The notes beneath the pieces are model-generated. The model was not told the origin of the DNA, did not search any database, and saw nothing but the letters and a program-made list of their open reading frames with translations. This document shows positions 1 through 6,601 of a stretch of DNA of 8,804 bases, piece by piece. Numbering within the stretch: the first letter of the stretch is position 1; every line of letters begins with the position of its first letter. The translations under genes were made by a program, and so were the position numbers. The stretch covers positions 1-8,804 of the forward strand of contig QMXQ01000055.1 in assembly GCA_003662205.1 (NCBI GenBank), written 5' to 3'. Source of the DNA: Candidatus Bathyarchaeota archaeon. GTDB lineage: Archaea; Thermoproteota; Bathyarchaeia; TCS64.

Positions 1-2
1 CC

Positions 3-443
3 CTGAGGGTTGACATCGGCGAGAGGATCAGCGACTACGTCGCCAGCATCGTGGACAGCGTCATGGCGGGGGTGGCGGGGGAGCTCGACCGGTCCGTCTT
101 CATCGGCCCCCGCGGCATAAGGATCTGGAAGGGGCGGCGGCCGCGGAAGGCCCTCAGGGTGGACCCGAAGAGGGCTGCCGCCGTCATGAGCGCGCTGGGC
201 AACGAGCACAGGATCCGGATCCTTGAGGAGCTCTCCTCGGGAGGCCGGTACGCGAGCGATCTCCAGGAGCGTCTCCCCAAGATAAGCGCGAGCACCCTCT
301 CCAGCCACCTCGCCGTTCTGGAGGAGGCGGGGCTGATCGTCCAGGAGAAGGCGCGGGGCCGCTACCTGATCACCATACCGGGGCGGCTGGCCTACAGGAT
401 GGCGAACCAGATCGCGCACCAGATCGAGGCGGGCTGGGAGTAG
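3..443 (+). CDS. ArsR-like winged-helix transcriptional regulator (5' end outside window)
   Basis: The reading frame is open from base 3 with no stop, so the gene very probably starts before the window; a GTG at 51 is only an internal candidate start. The visible C-terminal part, about 85 residues, is a winged helix-turn-helix of the ArsR/HTH_20 type. It has a helix with ALGNEHRIRILEEL, a recognition-helix region (SASTLSSHLAVLEEAG) and a wing (ARGRYLITIPG). Before it lies a segment with DYVASIVDSV and SVFIGPRGIRIW that I do not recognise as a named domain. The CVC metal-binding motif of classical ArsR/SmtB sensors is absent (YASDLQ sits in its place), so metal sensing is unlikely. The stop is 30 bases before the MFS transporter gene, so the two are probably co-transcribed and it may regulate that transporter. 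DNA-binding function is fairly sure; the ligand is unknown. Confidence 0.8.
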   Translation: MRVDIGERISDYVASIVDSVMAGVAGELDRSVFIGPRGIRIWKGRRPRKALRVDPKRAAAVMSALGNEHRIRILEELSSGGRYASDLQERLPKISASTLSSHLAVLEEAGLIVQEKARGRYLITIPGRLAYRMANQIAHQIEAGWE

Positions 444-451
444 GCGGGGGC

Positions 452-461
452 TCACGACGCG
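452..461 (+). repeat. 10-base repeat, copy 1 (possible operator half)
   Basis: TCACGACGCG occurs here, just upstream of the first MFS gene. It recurs exactly at 1780-1789 in the gap before the second MFS gene. This could be a shared regulator site, but a 10-base match in GC-rich DNA can arise by chance. Confidence 0.25.
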
Positions 462-473
462 CATCCGAGGCCG

Positions 474-1760
474 ATGAAAATGGAGACGCCCCCGCCCGAC
501 ACAAAGGCCGCTGCTCAGGAGCGTAAGGGGCTCCTCTCTCGGCTCGCGTCAGAGTTCTCCTTCATCCGCGGGAACTTCCTCCTCCTCGTCATAAGCTGGC
601 TCATCATGGACTTCGCAGGGGAGATGCCCGGGACATACTACGGGCTGTACGTGAAAGCCCTCGGCGGCACCGCGGTGACCATCGGCCTCATCGGCTTCGC
701 CTCCATGATCTCCCAGGCCCTCGTCCAGTTCCCCGGCGGGTACCTCGCCGACAAGTATGGGCGGAAGTGGCTCATCTCCACCATGACCTTCGGGGTGGCC
801 CTCTCCTACGTTTTCTACGCGTTCGCCCCCGACTGGAGGGCCCTCATGTTCGGGGCCATCATCAGCAACCTCTGCCTGATCTACAGCCCCGCCCTCAGGG
901 CCATGACCATGGACTCCCTCCCCCCTGAGAACAGGGGGATGGGGTTCTCCATCATCAACCTGATCACAAGCGTCTCGACGACGCCGGCGCCGCTGATCGC
1001 CGGACTGCTCTACGCCCGGTTCGGACTGGCCCCGAGCATGCGGATGGGCTACGCCTTCGTCGTGGCGGCCTACCTCGCAGCGGCCGTCCTCCGGCTCAGG
1101 CTGAAGGAGACGGTAAGGGAGCCGCGGCGCATCGACGGGCGCGAGCTCCTGAGCGTCTATCCGCGCGCCATCTCGGAGAGCCTGAGGGTCTGGAGGGAGG
1201 TCCCGCGGTCGGCGTTCGTGCTCTTCCTCAGCAATATTGTCATGATGTTCTCCCTCGCCATGATCCAGCCCATCTTCGTGCTGTACGCCGTCGAGGACCT
1301 GGGGATAGGCCCCGTCAACTGGTCCCTGATCATGACCACCCTGTTCGTGTCCATGATAGCCCTGGCCATCCCCTGCGGGAAGCTCATCGACAAGTTCGGG
1401 AAGAGGCGGCCCCTTTTGCTCGCCTATCCGCTGATGGTTATGGCGATGCTGCTGTTCGTCTATGGCGATCTCGTCAGGCTATATGTCGCCATGCCCCTCG
1501 TCGGGCTGATGCAGATCCTCTTCTACTCCGCCGCCTCCGCCCTCAACGCCGACCTCGTCCCGAAGGAGCACCGGGGAAAGGTCGCCGGCTCCAGCAGCTT
1601 CTTCAGGCTCATCGCCATGTCCGCCGGCCAGCTCATCGGCGGCGTCCTCTACGAGAGCATCTCCCACCAGACGCCCTTCCTCCTCCAGCTCGTCTTCGTC
1701 GTGCCCCCCTTCCTGCTGGCCCTCCTCTTCGTCAAGGAGCCCGAGGAGAAGGAGGAGTAG
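474..1760 (+). CDS. MFS transporter (12 TM), substrate unknown
   Basis: A 428-residue major facilitator superfamily permease of typical length, with about 12 hydrophobic helices. The MFS motif A is present at residues 88-98 (GGYLADKYGRK) in the loop after helix 2. Its degenerate counterpart in the C-terminal half is at about 302-312 (GKLIDKFGKRR), as expected for the duplicated six-helix fold. The N-terminal 35 residues are hydrophilic and cytoplasmic; the C-terminus is acidic (KEPEEKEE). The start is uncertain: GAGG at 467-470 is only 3 bases from the ATG at 474 but 9 bases from the in-frame ATG at 480, so the protein may begin at Met3. It follows the ArsR-like regulator by 30 bases, which suggests regulated uptake or efflux. 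Nothing in the sequence identifies the substrate; a drug or sugar/organic-acid permease are both possible. Confidence 0.9.
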   Translation: MKMETPPPDTKAAAQERKGLLSRLASEFSFIRGNFLLLVISWLIMDFAGEMPGTYYGLYVKALGGTAVTIGLIGFASMISQALVQFPGGYLADKYGRKWLISTMTFGVALSYVFYAFAPDWRALMFGAIISNLCLIYSPALRAMTMDSLPPENRGMGFSIINLITSVSTTPAPLIAGLLYARFGLAPSMRMGYAFVVAAYLAAAVLRLRLKETVREPRRIDGRELLSVYPRAISESLRVWREVPRSAFVLFLSNIVMMFSLAMIQPIFVLYAVEDLGIGPVNWSLIMTTLFVSMIALAIPCGKLIDKFGKRRPLLLAYPLMVMAMLLFVYGDLVRLYVAMPLVGLMQILFYSAASALNADLVPKEHRGKVAGSSSFFRLIAMSAGQLIGGVLYESISHQTPFLLQLVFVVPPFLLALLFVKEPEEKEE

Positions 1761-1779
1761 CCCTCATGGCAGAGATGAT

Positions 1780-1792
1780 TCACGACGCGTCG
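1780..1792 (+). repeat. 10-base repeat, copy 2, overlapping a perfect 10-bp palindrome
   Basis: TCACGACGCG (1780-1789) repeats the sequence at 452-461. It overlaps the perfect palindrome CGACGCGTCG at 1783-1792. The position is 20 bases after the first MFS stop and upstream of the second MFS gene. This is a candidate operator only; no binding protein is shown by the sequence. Confidence 0.25.
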
Positions 1793-1808
1793 CGCTCGTC
1801 CCCGCAGC

Positions 1809-1821
1809 TCACAACTTGTGA
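1809..1821 (+). promoter_or_regulatory. Palindrome, candidate operator
   Basis: TCACAA-C-TTGTGA is a perfect inverted repeat with 6-base arms around one base, in the 249-base gap between the two MFS genes. The size and symmetry suit a dimeric helix-turn-helix regulator, for example the ArsR-like protein encoded at the left edge. It lies about 35-45 bases upstream of a TATA-like element. The link to any regulator is inference. Confidence 0.35.
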
Positions 1822-1850
1822 TGATCCGATGAGAGTCCCCGAGGTGAGTC

Positions 1851-1860
1851 GAGCTTAAAA
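1851..1860 (+). promoter_or_regulatory. TATA-like element upstream of second MFS gene
   Basis: GAGCTTAAAA is one of the few AT-rich stretches in this GC-rich gap. If used as an archaeal TATA box, transcription would start near 1880-1885, upstream of the ribosome binding site at 1905-1910 and of the possible leader ORF. A second AT-rich candidate, GTTTATG around 1945, would place the start close to the MFS gene itself. I cannot choose between them. Confidence 0.3.
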
Positions 1861-1912
1861 CCCATCCCTCGATGCCATGTCGTGTTCGATGGAGGATGCA
1901 CGCGGGAGGTAG

Positions 1913-2008
1913 GTGATCAAGATGTGGACAGGTTTTGCCACCATGTTTATGCCCCTTTATCAGGCCTCAGGCTTATCGGACGGCGTCAAGCGCGGCTGGA
2001 GAATCTGA
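1913..2008 (+). CDS. Possible 31-codon leader ORF before MFS transporter
   Basis: A short frame opens with GTG at 1913 (next in-frame ATG at 1922) and ends with TGA at 2006-2008, one base before the ATG of the MFS gene at 2010. GGAGGT at 1905-1910 lies 2 bases before the GTG and 11 bases before the ATG, a strong Shine-Dalgarno match that serves no other gene. The predicted peptide has a hydrophobic middle (WTGFATMFMPLYQASG) and a basic end (VKRGW). I do not recognise it. It could be a translated leader coupled to the transporter, a remnant of another coding sequence, or chance. Confidence 0.2.
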   Translation: MIKMWTGFATMFMPLYQASGLSDGVKRGWRI

Positions 2009-2009
2009 A

Positions 2010-3200
2010 ATGGGTCTGATCTCGGTTCCCGAGGGGCTGGGACGGGACGCGAAGATGCTGCTGGCGATGGCGACGGCCGGAGGCCTCTTCGGCGGCAGCA
2101 TCGGCTACGTCATCCAGCTCTACCTGAAGGCTGTCGGCTTCGACTCCAGGGCCATCGGCCTCATGTTCACGGCGAACGTGGTCTGCAGCGCGGTCTTCGC
2201 CATCCCCTTCGGGATCATCGGCGACCGATTCGGGAGGAGGAACGCGATGATCGTCGGTGGCCTCGCGTACGACCTCTTCATCGTCCTCCTGCTGACGACC
2301 CGGAGCTTCCCCCTGCTGCTCATCGCCTTCGGCCTCATGGGGCTGGGGAACTCGTCGTTCAGCGTGCTCATGCAGCCGCTGTACGCCTCGTACTTCAGGA
2401 ACGAGGAGATGGACAAGGCCTTCAGCCTGATGGGTTTCCTGAACCTCGCGTCGAGCGCGGCCGGCAGCCTGCTGGGATACATCCCCCCGGCGCTGATGTC
2501 GTGGTACGGCCTCTCCCTGGCCCGGGCCTACTGGAGCCTGATGGCGGGCGGCGCGATGCTGCTCGTCGTCATATCGACGCTGCTAGTCATGGTGAAGCCG
2601 GATAGACCCAATGCGCAGGGCTTCAGCTTCAGGCTCGAATCCAAGGGAGTCATGCTCCGGTTCGGCGCGTTGAACGCCCTCCTCGGCCTGGGGGCGGGGA
2701 TGTTCATAGAACTTTTCACCTACTTCCTCAGCGTCAAGTTCAGCGTCGAGTCCGCCGCCATCGGCACCATGTTCTTCGCCACCAACGTCGTGGCGGCCCT
2801 GGCGAACCTCGCTGCCCACCGGATATCCCGGCGGTTCGGAGCCTTCGGCGGCATACTGACCTGCCTGGGGCTGACGCTACCCCTCCACCTGGGGACCGTG
2901 CTGGCCCCCGCCTACCCCCTCGCCGCCGCCTCCTACGTAGCGCGAAGCGGATTCATCAACATTTACATGACGCTGATGAACTCCCTGATGATGAAGATGA
3001 CGAAGGACGAGGAGCGGGCGACCGTCAGCAGCGTCGCCACCATCGCGAATATGCTGCCCCGCGGGGCCGGATCAGCCCTCGGCGGCATGCTGATGGCCAC
3101 CTCGCTGAACCTCCCCGGATACCTCAGCATTGCCCTCTACGCGGCGACCGCGGCGTCCTTCTACCTGATGTTTAAGGGACAAACGGAGCGCGAGGCTTAA
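2010..3200 (+). CDS. MFS transporter (12 TM), second in region, substrate unknown
   Basis: A major facilitator superfamily permease of 396 residues from the ATG at 2010. This start is chosen because GGAG at 1998-2001 sits 8 bases upstream, and the residues just after it (MGLISVPEGLGRDAKMLLAM) lead directly into helix 1. The frame is open further upstream to a TTG at 1935, but those 25 residues are Cys/Pro-rich, do not look like a transporter N-terminus, and have no ribosome binding site. Motif A is at residues 68-78 (GIIGDRFGRRN), after helix 2. A weaker C-half counterpart (HRISRRFGAFGG) is encoded near 2818-2850. The protein is not an obvious close duplicate of the first MFS protein. It is followed after 40 bases by the DapA-superfamily gene, which suggests transport linked to metabolism of a small carboxylate or sugar acid; that link is inference. 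Confidence 0.88.
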   Translation: MGLISVPEGLGRDAKMLLAMATAGGLFGGSIGYVIQLYLKAVGFDSRAIGLMFTANVVCSAVFAIPFGIIGDRFGRRNAMIVGGLAYDLFIVLLLTTRSFPLLLIAFGLMGLGNSSFSVLMQPLYASYFRNEEMDKAFSLMGFLNLASSAAGSLLGYIPPALMSWYGLSLARAYWSLMAGGAMLLVVISTLLVMVKPDRPNAQGFSFRLESKGVMLRFGALNALLGLGAGMFIELFTYFLSVKFSVESAAIGTMFFATNVVAALANLAAHRISRRFGAFGGILTCLGLTLPLHLGTVLAPAYPLAAASYVARSGFINIYMTLMNSLMMKMTKDEERATVSSVATIANMLPRGAGSALGGMLMATSLNLPGYLSIALYAATAASFYLMFKGQTEREA

Positions 3201-3240
3201 AGCCATAAGCAGGAAGTGCCCCTTCTCCGTCGGTGATGAT

Positions 3241-4120
3241 TTGAGGGAGCTCAAGGGCGTGATGTCCCTCATCCCGACACCAATGACCGAGGAGGCGCTG
3301 GACGAGGAGGGGGTCCGCGCCTTGGTTGACTACTGCATGGAGAACGGGTGTCATGGTGTCGGATGCGCCGCTGCCATCGGAGAGGGATATCTCATGCCTC
3401 ATGGGACCTGGAGGAGGCTCGTCGAGACGACCATAGACCAGATGAGGGGGAGAGGGCCAGTCCTCGTCGGGTGCGCCGCCATGGGGACGGCCCAGGCCGT
3501 CGAGCTGTGTAGGGAGGCGGAGGAGCTGGGGGGCCGACGCCGTCCTCGCCTTCAAGCCCGTAGGGTTCGGTCCCTACAACGATGCTCAGCTCTACAGCCA
3601 CTTCGGGAGCATGACCGACGCCGTTGAGATCGACGTCGTCCCCTACGAGCGATCGGGCGATCCGATACCGCTGGAGGTGACGGAGAGGCTGGCAGACGAG
3701 GGGCGCATCCGTTACATGAAGTACGCCTTCAGGAGCGTCGGGAAGCTGCAGGCGCTGAATGAGGCTCTGGGGGAGCGGGTGTACAAGTTCTGCGGGGCCG
3801 ACAGTTGGACCCTGCGGTACCTCCTCCTTGGGTGCAGCGGCATCATGACCGCCGTTGCCGCCGTCCTCCCCAGGGAGAACGTGGAGCTGCTGAGGCTGGT
3901 CCAGAGGGGCGAGGTGGAGGCCGCCCACCGATACTGGTACGAGAAGCTACTGCCCTGGACCGACTGCGCGTTCTATGAGTGCTGGCAGTGGGCTCACAGG
4001 CTCGCCCTGAAGTGGATGGGAGTCATCAGCTCTGACCGGGGGCTGCCGCCCCAGAGGTCGCCAAACGAATACCAGAGGGAGGAGCTGAAAGCGGCGCTGA
4101 GGTACATAGGGAAGCTATGA
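3241..4120 (+). pseudogene. DapA/NanA-superfamily (DHDPS-like) protein, frameshifted
   Basis: Two overlapping frames together encode one class I aldolase-superfamily TIM barrel (DHDPS/N-acetylneuraminate lyase family). The first frame begins at TTG 3241, with GGTGAT at 3232-3237 upstream, and is family-like to Gly97. It then meets six Gs at 3528-3533. Dropping one G joins it to the second frame (GADAVLAFKPVGFGPYND...), which ends at TGA 4120. The repaired protein is 292 residues, the usual family length. Lys160 (YMKYA) aligns with the Schiff-base lysine (Lys161 of E. coli DapA). The conserved Thr-Thr of the GTTGE motif is Ala45-Ile46 here, and an ungapped alignment puts Val at the catalytic Tyr position, with Tyr135 three residues on. 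True DapA function is therefore unlikely. The frameshift may be a sequencing error, a real mutation, or less likely recoding. Without the shift the product would be truncated to about 128 residues. Confidence 0.8.
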
Positions 4121-4142
4121 GCGCCTCCGCCCCTTTCGGGAA

Positions 4143-4150
4143 GGTTTATC
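4143..4150 (+). promoter_or_regulatory. TATA-like box for ferredoxin gene
   Basis: GGTTTATC lies about 31-38 bases before the ferredoxin ATG. A start about 26 bases downstream would give a short leader that holds the GGAGG at 4174-4178. The spacing is typical for archaeal promoters. Confidence 0.45.
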
Positions 4151-4153
4151 TCC

Positions 4154-4159
4154 TTTTTT
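4154..4159 (+). terminator. T-run, possible terminator of the DapA-like gene
   Basis: Six Ts within a pyrimidine-rich tract lie 34 bases after the stop of the DapA-superfamily gene. Archaeal termination often needs only a T-tract. It sits inside the presumed ferredoxin promoter region, so the role is tentative. Confidence 0.3.
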
Positions 4160-4180
4160 CTTCCCCCTGAATAGGAGGGA

Positions 4181-4369
4181 ATGACGGTCCGCGTAGAGAT
4201 CGACTACGACAGATGCACGGGTTGCAAGAGATGTGTCAGGTCGTGCAGCTACGGCGTCTTGGAGTGGCTCGACGACGCACCCATCGTCGCCAACCCCCAC
4301 AGTTGCGCCGCCTGCCTGGAGTGCCAGAAAAACTGCGAGGCAGGAGCCATAACCATCAAGGTGACCTGA
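4181..4369 (+). CDS. Small 2x[4Fe-4S] ferredoxin
   Basis: A 62-residue protein made almost entirely of two bacterial-type [4Fe-4S] motifs. The first is C12-x2-C15-x2-C18-x3-C22 and the second is C42-x2-C45-x2-C48-x3-C52, so two cubane clusters are expected and the protein is a soluble electron carrier. The proline that usually follows the fourth cysteine is Ser in the first motif and Glu in the second. This is somewhat unusual and may shift the redox potentials. The ATG start is supported by GGAGG at 4174-4178 and a TATA-like box upstream. It appears to be a single-gene unit, between the DapA-like gene and a convergent tRNA. Its partners are not shown; the Hdr-like operon 266 bases downstream is a possible but unproven one. 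A subunit of a larger oxidoreductase is the alternative reading. Confidence 0.9.
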   Translation: MTVRVEIDYDRCTGCKRCVRSCSYGVLEWLDDAPIVANPHSCAACLECQKNCEAGAITIKVT

Positions 4370-4420
4370 AGTCGAGCGGCCACGGTTGGAACCTCGCAGC
4401 TTTTGCAGCAGCTTCATCGT

Positions 4421-4424
4421 AAAA
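4421..4424 (-). terminator. Short T-run after tRNA-Lys (minus strand)
   Basis: On the minus strand, TTTT follows the encoded CCA end after 6 bases and could end tRNA transcription. The run is short and weak. The remaining bases between the ferredoxin stop and the tRNA show nothing else that I can identify. Confidence 0.25.
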
Positions 4425-4430
4425 GACAGG

Positions 4431-4507
4431 TGGCGGGTCCGGAGGGATTCGAACCCTCGACCCTCAGCTTAAGAGGCTGACGCTCTACCTTGCTGAGCTA
4501 CGGACCC
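4431..4507 (-). tRNA. tRNA-Lys (anticodon CUU), CCA encoded
   Basis: Read on the minus strand, the sequence folds into a complete cloverleaf with no intron. The 7-bp acceptor is GGGTCCG/CGGACCC. The D arm is GCTC/GAGC. The anticodon stem TCAGC/GCTGA closes the loop CTCTTAA, giving anticodon CTT for lysine AAG codons. The variable region has 5 bases. The T arm GAGGG/CCCTC encloses TTCGAAT. The discriminator is G (4434) and CCA is encoded at 4431-4433. The mature part without CCA is 74 bases. It is the only minus-strand gene in the window and is transcribed divergently from the Hdr-like operon. Confidence 0.97.
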
Positions 4508-4532
4508 TCGTCCACAGACTAACACCAGAACA

Positions 4533-4548
4533 GATTTAAATCTTTCAG
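4533..4548 (-). promoter_or_regulatory. BRE/TATA promoter of tRNA-Lys
   Basis: On the minus strand, CTGAAAGATTTAAATC combines a purine-rich BRE-like part with a TATA box. The TTTAAA core ends 28 bases before the mature tRNA 5' end, the distance expected of an archaeal tRNA promoter. Confidence 0.6.
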
Positions 4549-4584
4549 AGGGCGCCCGCGCCGAGCACGGCGGCCCCCTTAGTG

Positions 4585-4600
4585 CAAAACAATTAAAAAT
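4585..4600 (+). promoter_or_regulatory. BRE/TATA promoter of the Hdr-like operon
   Basis: CAAAACAATTAAAAAT stands out in GC-rich surroundings, with an A-rich BRE-like start and the TATA-like AATTAAAAAT at 4591-4600. A start about 26 bases downstream would fall near 4620, leaving a leader of roughly 15 bases before the TTG at 4635. It is back to back with the tRNA-Lys promoter. Confidence 0.55.
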
Positions 4601-4634
4601 CGCCGCCTTCAATAACTGAGGAGCGTGTCCACAG

Positions 4635-5369
4635 TTGAGCGGCCTGACCGACATCCTCTACCCCTTCTTCGTCGAGAAGCTCCCCTACATCACCATCGCG
4701 GTCTTCCTCCTCGGCGTCGCCCTGAGGGCGGCCCGGTGGCTGTCGGCCCCTAGGGACCCGGGGAAGAGGCCGGTTTCAGTTTTCGCCGCCGTCAAATACG
4801 TCGTCCTCGATGTCGTCCTCTTCAGGAAGACCTTCAAGTCTGACAAGGTGACGTGGCTCATCCTCTTCCTGTTCCACGTCGCCGCCGGGGGCATCCTCTT
4901 CGGCCACATGAGGGGGTTCCACCTCTGGTCGGCGGAGATGTTCGCCCCGCTGGGCGAGTGGGTGGCGGAGTTCATGGTTGAGGTTCTCCCCATCTACATG
5001 GGCTGGCTCTTCATCGCGACCCAGGTCCTCCTCCTCATCCGCCGGGGCGTGCTTGAGGGGCGGCAGCTCCTCAGCCTCCCCAACGACTACCTCGCCCTGG
5101 TCCTCCTCCTCATCACCACCATCCTGGGCCAGGGGATGCGGATATTTCCCCCGGAGGCGATCCCGCCCGAGACCTACAGCGTCGTCTTCATCCCCGGTCT
5201 CATCGTCCTCCACCTGGAGAAGGTCCCGTCCTTCCACTGGTTCTTCCTCCACGTCCTCTTCACACAGCTCTTCGTCATGTACATCCCCTTCAGCAAGCTC
5301 GTCCACATCTTCAGCGGGGTGATCACCTCGGCCCTATACGGCTCAAGGAGGGCGGAGTATGGCATCTAA
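4635..5369 (+). CDS. hdrE: HdrE/DsrM/NarI-type di-heme cytochrome b membrane subunit
   Basis: A 244-residue membrane protein with five or six hydrophobic helices (around 17-36, 73-92, 113-135, 150-170, 183-194 and 203-226). It matches the NarI/DsrM/HdrE family of b-type cytochromes. His81 and His91 are 10 apart in one helix, and His206 and His224 are 18 apart in a late helix. The same spacing is found in E. coli NarI (His56/66 and His187/205), so two b hemes are predicted. It should pass electrons between a membrane carrier (quinone or methanophenazine) and the Fe-S subunit encoded next. It starts with TTG: no upstream in-frame start follows the promoter, and the next ATG would remove two helices. 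GAGGAG at 4618-4623 is 11 bases upstream, a little far. The end overlaps hdrD by 11 bases. The gene name rests on the pairing; DsrM-like is the main alternative. Confidence 0.85.
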   Translation: MSGLTDILYPFFVEKLPYITIAVFLLGVALRAARWLSAPRDPGKRPVSVFAAVKYVVLDVVLFRKTFKSDKVTWLILFLFHVAAGGILFGHMRGFHLWSAEMFAPLGEWVAEFMVEVLPIYMGWLFIATQVLLLIRRGVLEGRQLLSLPNDYLALVLLLITTILGQGMRIFPPEAIPPETYSVVFIPGLIVLHLEKVPSFHWFFLHVLFTQLFVMYIPFSKLVHIFSGVITSALYGSRRAEYGI

Positions 5370-6591
5370 GCTGGAAGCCGGGAAGACCCGGGAGGCGCTT
5401 GGCCGCTTCACCCGGCGGCAGCTCCTGGAGCTCGACACCTGCGCCCACTGCGCCCTCTGCACCGAGAAGTGCCCGGCATACGCCGAATCCAAGGTCCCCA
5501 ACTACGCCCCCGGCGTCAGATCGTCGAAGACGGCGAGGCTCGTCAACAAGCAGTTCGGGCTGTGGGCCCGCCTCCTCGGGCCCCGACCGGTGACGGCGGA
5601 GGAGGTCTCCGACCTCGCCGAGAGCGCCTTCAACTGCACCCTCTGCGGTCGGTGCATGGAGACCTGTCCCTTCGGTCTCCAGACCCACGAGCTCTGGACC
5701 CGGGTGAGAGAGCTCGTATACGCGCTCGGCGGCACCCTCCCCAACGTGAGGATGCTCGACGAGATGCTTGAGGAGAACCAGAACCCCTACGGCCTCGACG
5801 CCGACATGCGCCTCGACTGGGCGGACTACACAGACCTAGAGGAGGTGCCCGAGAAGGACCGGGCCGAAGTCGCCTACTTCGTCGGCTGCACCACCGCCTT
5901 CAAGGGCGCGAACCACGAGGTCGCCTACTCCATCGCCAGCATCCTCAACCAGCTCGGGGAGGACTGGACCCTCCTCGGCGAGGACGAGTGGTGCTGCGGG
6001 AGCCCCCTCCTCCTAGCGGGGAACGAGGAGGGCGCCAGAGAGTTCGCCGAGCACAACGTCGAGGCCCTCGAGGCGAGGGGCGTCAAGACGGTCATCACGG
6101 GGTGCGCCGGCTGCTTCCGCGTCTTCAAGTGGGAGTACCCCAAGCTCCTCGGGAGAAGCCCGCGCTTCAGGATCATCCACGCCGTCGAGTACCTAAGGGA
6201 TAAGCTCGCCTCGGGGGAACTGAAGCCCGAACCCTTCCGGGGGAAGGTCGCCTACCACGACCCCTGCGAGCTCTCCCGGCTCGGCGGCGTCATAGACGCG
6301 CCGAGGGAAGTGCTCAAATACCTGGTCGGGGACTACATCGAGCTGCCCGAGCACGGGATGGACGTCCGATGCTGCGGCGGCGGGGGGCTGCTGCAGGCCG
6401 CGAACAACGACCTCAGGCTCGCCATCGTGAAGCGGAGGCTGGGGCAGGCCGCCGCCCTGGGGGCTGAGGTCCTGACCTCGGCGTGCCCCGCCTGCAAGCT
6501 CGCCTTCGTGGACGGCGTCAGGGCGTCGGAGAGCGACATCGAGGTCCTGGATATCATGGAGCTCGCCGCGAGGCAGCTGGGCCTACTTTAA
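5359..6591 (+). CDS. hdrD: HdrD-type heterodisulfide reductase-like Fe-S subunit
   Basis: A 410-residue protein, the size of methanogen HdrD. It begins with two [4Fe-4S] motifs (C28-x2-C31-x2-C34-x3-C38-P and C93-x2-C96-x2-C99-x3-C103-P). Two complete CCG domains follow: C177-x34-C212-C213-x35-C249-x2-C252 and C303-x34-C338-C339-x36-C376-x2-C379. In HdrB/HdrD these ligate the non-cubane clusters that cleave disulfides, and every cysteine is present. With the cytochrome b upstream it should form a membrane-bound disulfide/thiol-carrier oxidoreductase. The substrate need not be CoM-S-S-CoB, because no methanogenesis gene is in view. The start is secured by GGAGGG at 5347-5352, 6 bases upstream, and by the overlap ATGGCATCTAA with the previous stop, a sign of translational coupling. 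GlcF and DsrK share this architecture, but GlcF lacks such a partner and DsrK is usually longer. Confidence 0.88.
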   Translation: MASKLEAGKTREALGRFTRRQLLELDTCAHCALCTEKCPAYAESKVPNYAPGVRSSKTARLVNKQFGLWARLLGPRPVTAEEVSDLAESAFNCTLCGRCMETCPFGLQTHELWTRVRELVYALGGTLPNVRMLDEMLEENQNPYGLDADMRLDWADYTDLEEVPEKDRAEVAYFVGCTTAFKGANHEVAYSIASILNQLGEDWTLLGEDEWCCGSPLLLAGNEEGAREFAEHNVEALEARGVKTVITGCAGCFRVFKWEYPKLLGRSPRFRIIHAVEYLRDKLASGELKPEPFRGKVAYHDPCELSRLGGVIDAPREVLKYLVGDYIELPEHGMDVRCCGGGGLLQAANNDLRLAIVKRRLGQAAALGAEVLTSACPACKLAFVDGVRASESDIEVLDIMELAARQLGLL

Positions 6592-6601
6592 GGGTGTCTC
6601 C

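Noticed and set aside
1935..2009. Upstream TTG start of the second MFS protein
   Set aside because: It adds 25 Cys/Pro-rich residues, has no ribosome binding site, and conflicts with the good GGAG-spaced ATG at 2010.
3392..3928. Minus-strand open frame (178 codons) spanning the frameshift region
   Set aside because: It lies opposite well-supported DapA-superfamily sequence in both + frames and shows no recognisable domain.
4776..5306. Minus-strand open frame (176 codons) opposite hdrE
   Set aside because: The translation is an acidic Asp/Glu-rich shadow of a hydrophobic membrane protein and has no ribosome binding site or motif.
4635..6591. DsrMK or glycolate-oxidase (GlcF) identity for the membrane pair
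   Set aside because: Size, the full set of cysteines in both CCG domains and the cytochrome b partner fit HdrE-HdrD better, although DsrMK-like function cannot be fully excluded.
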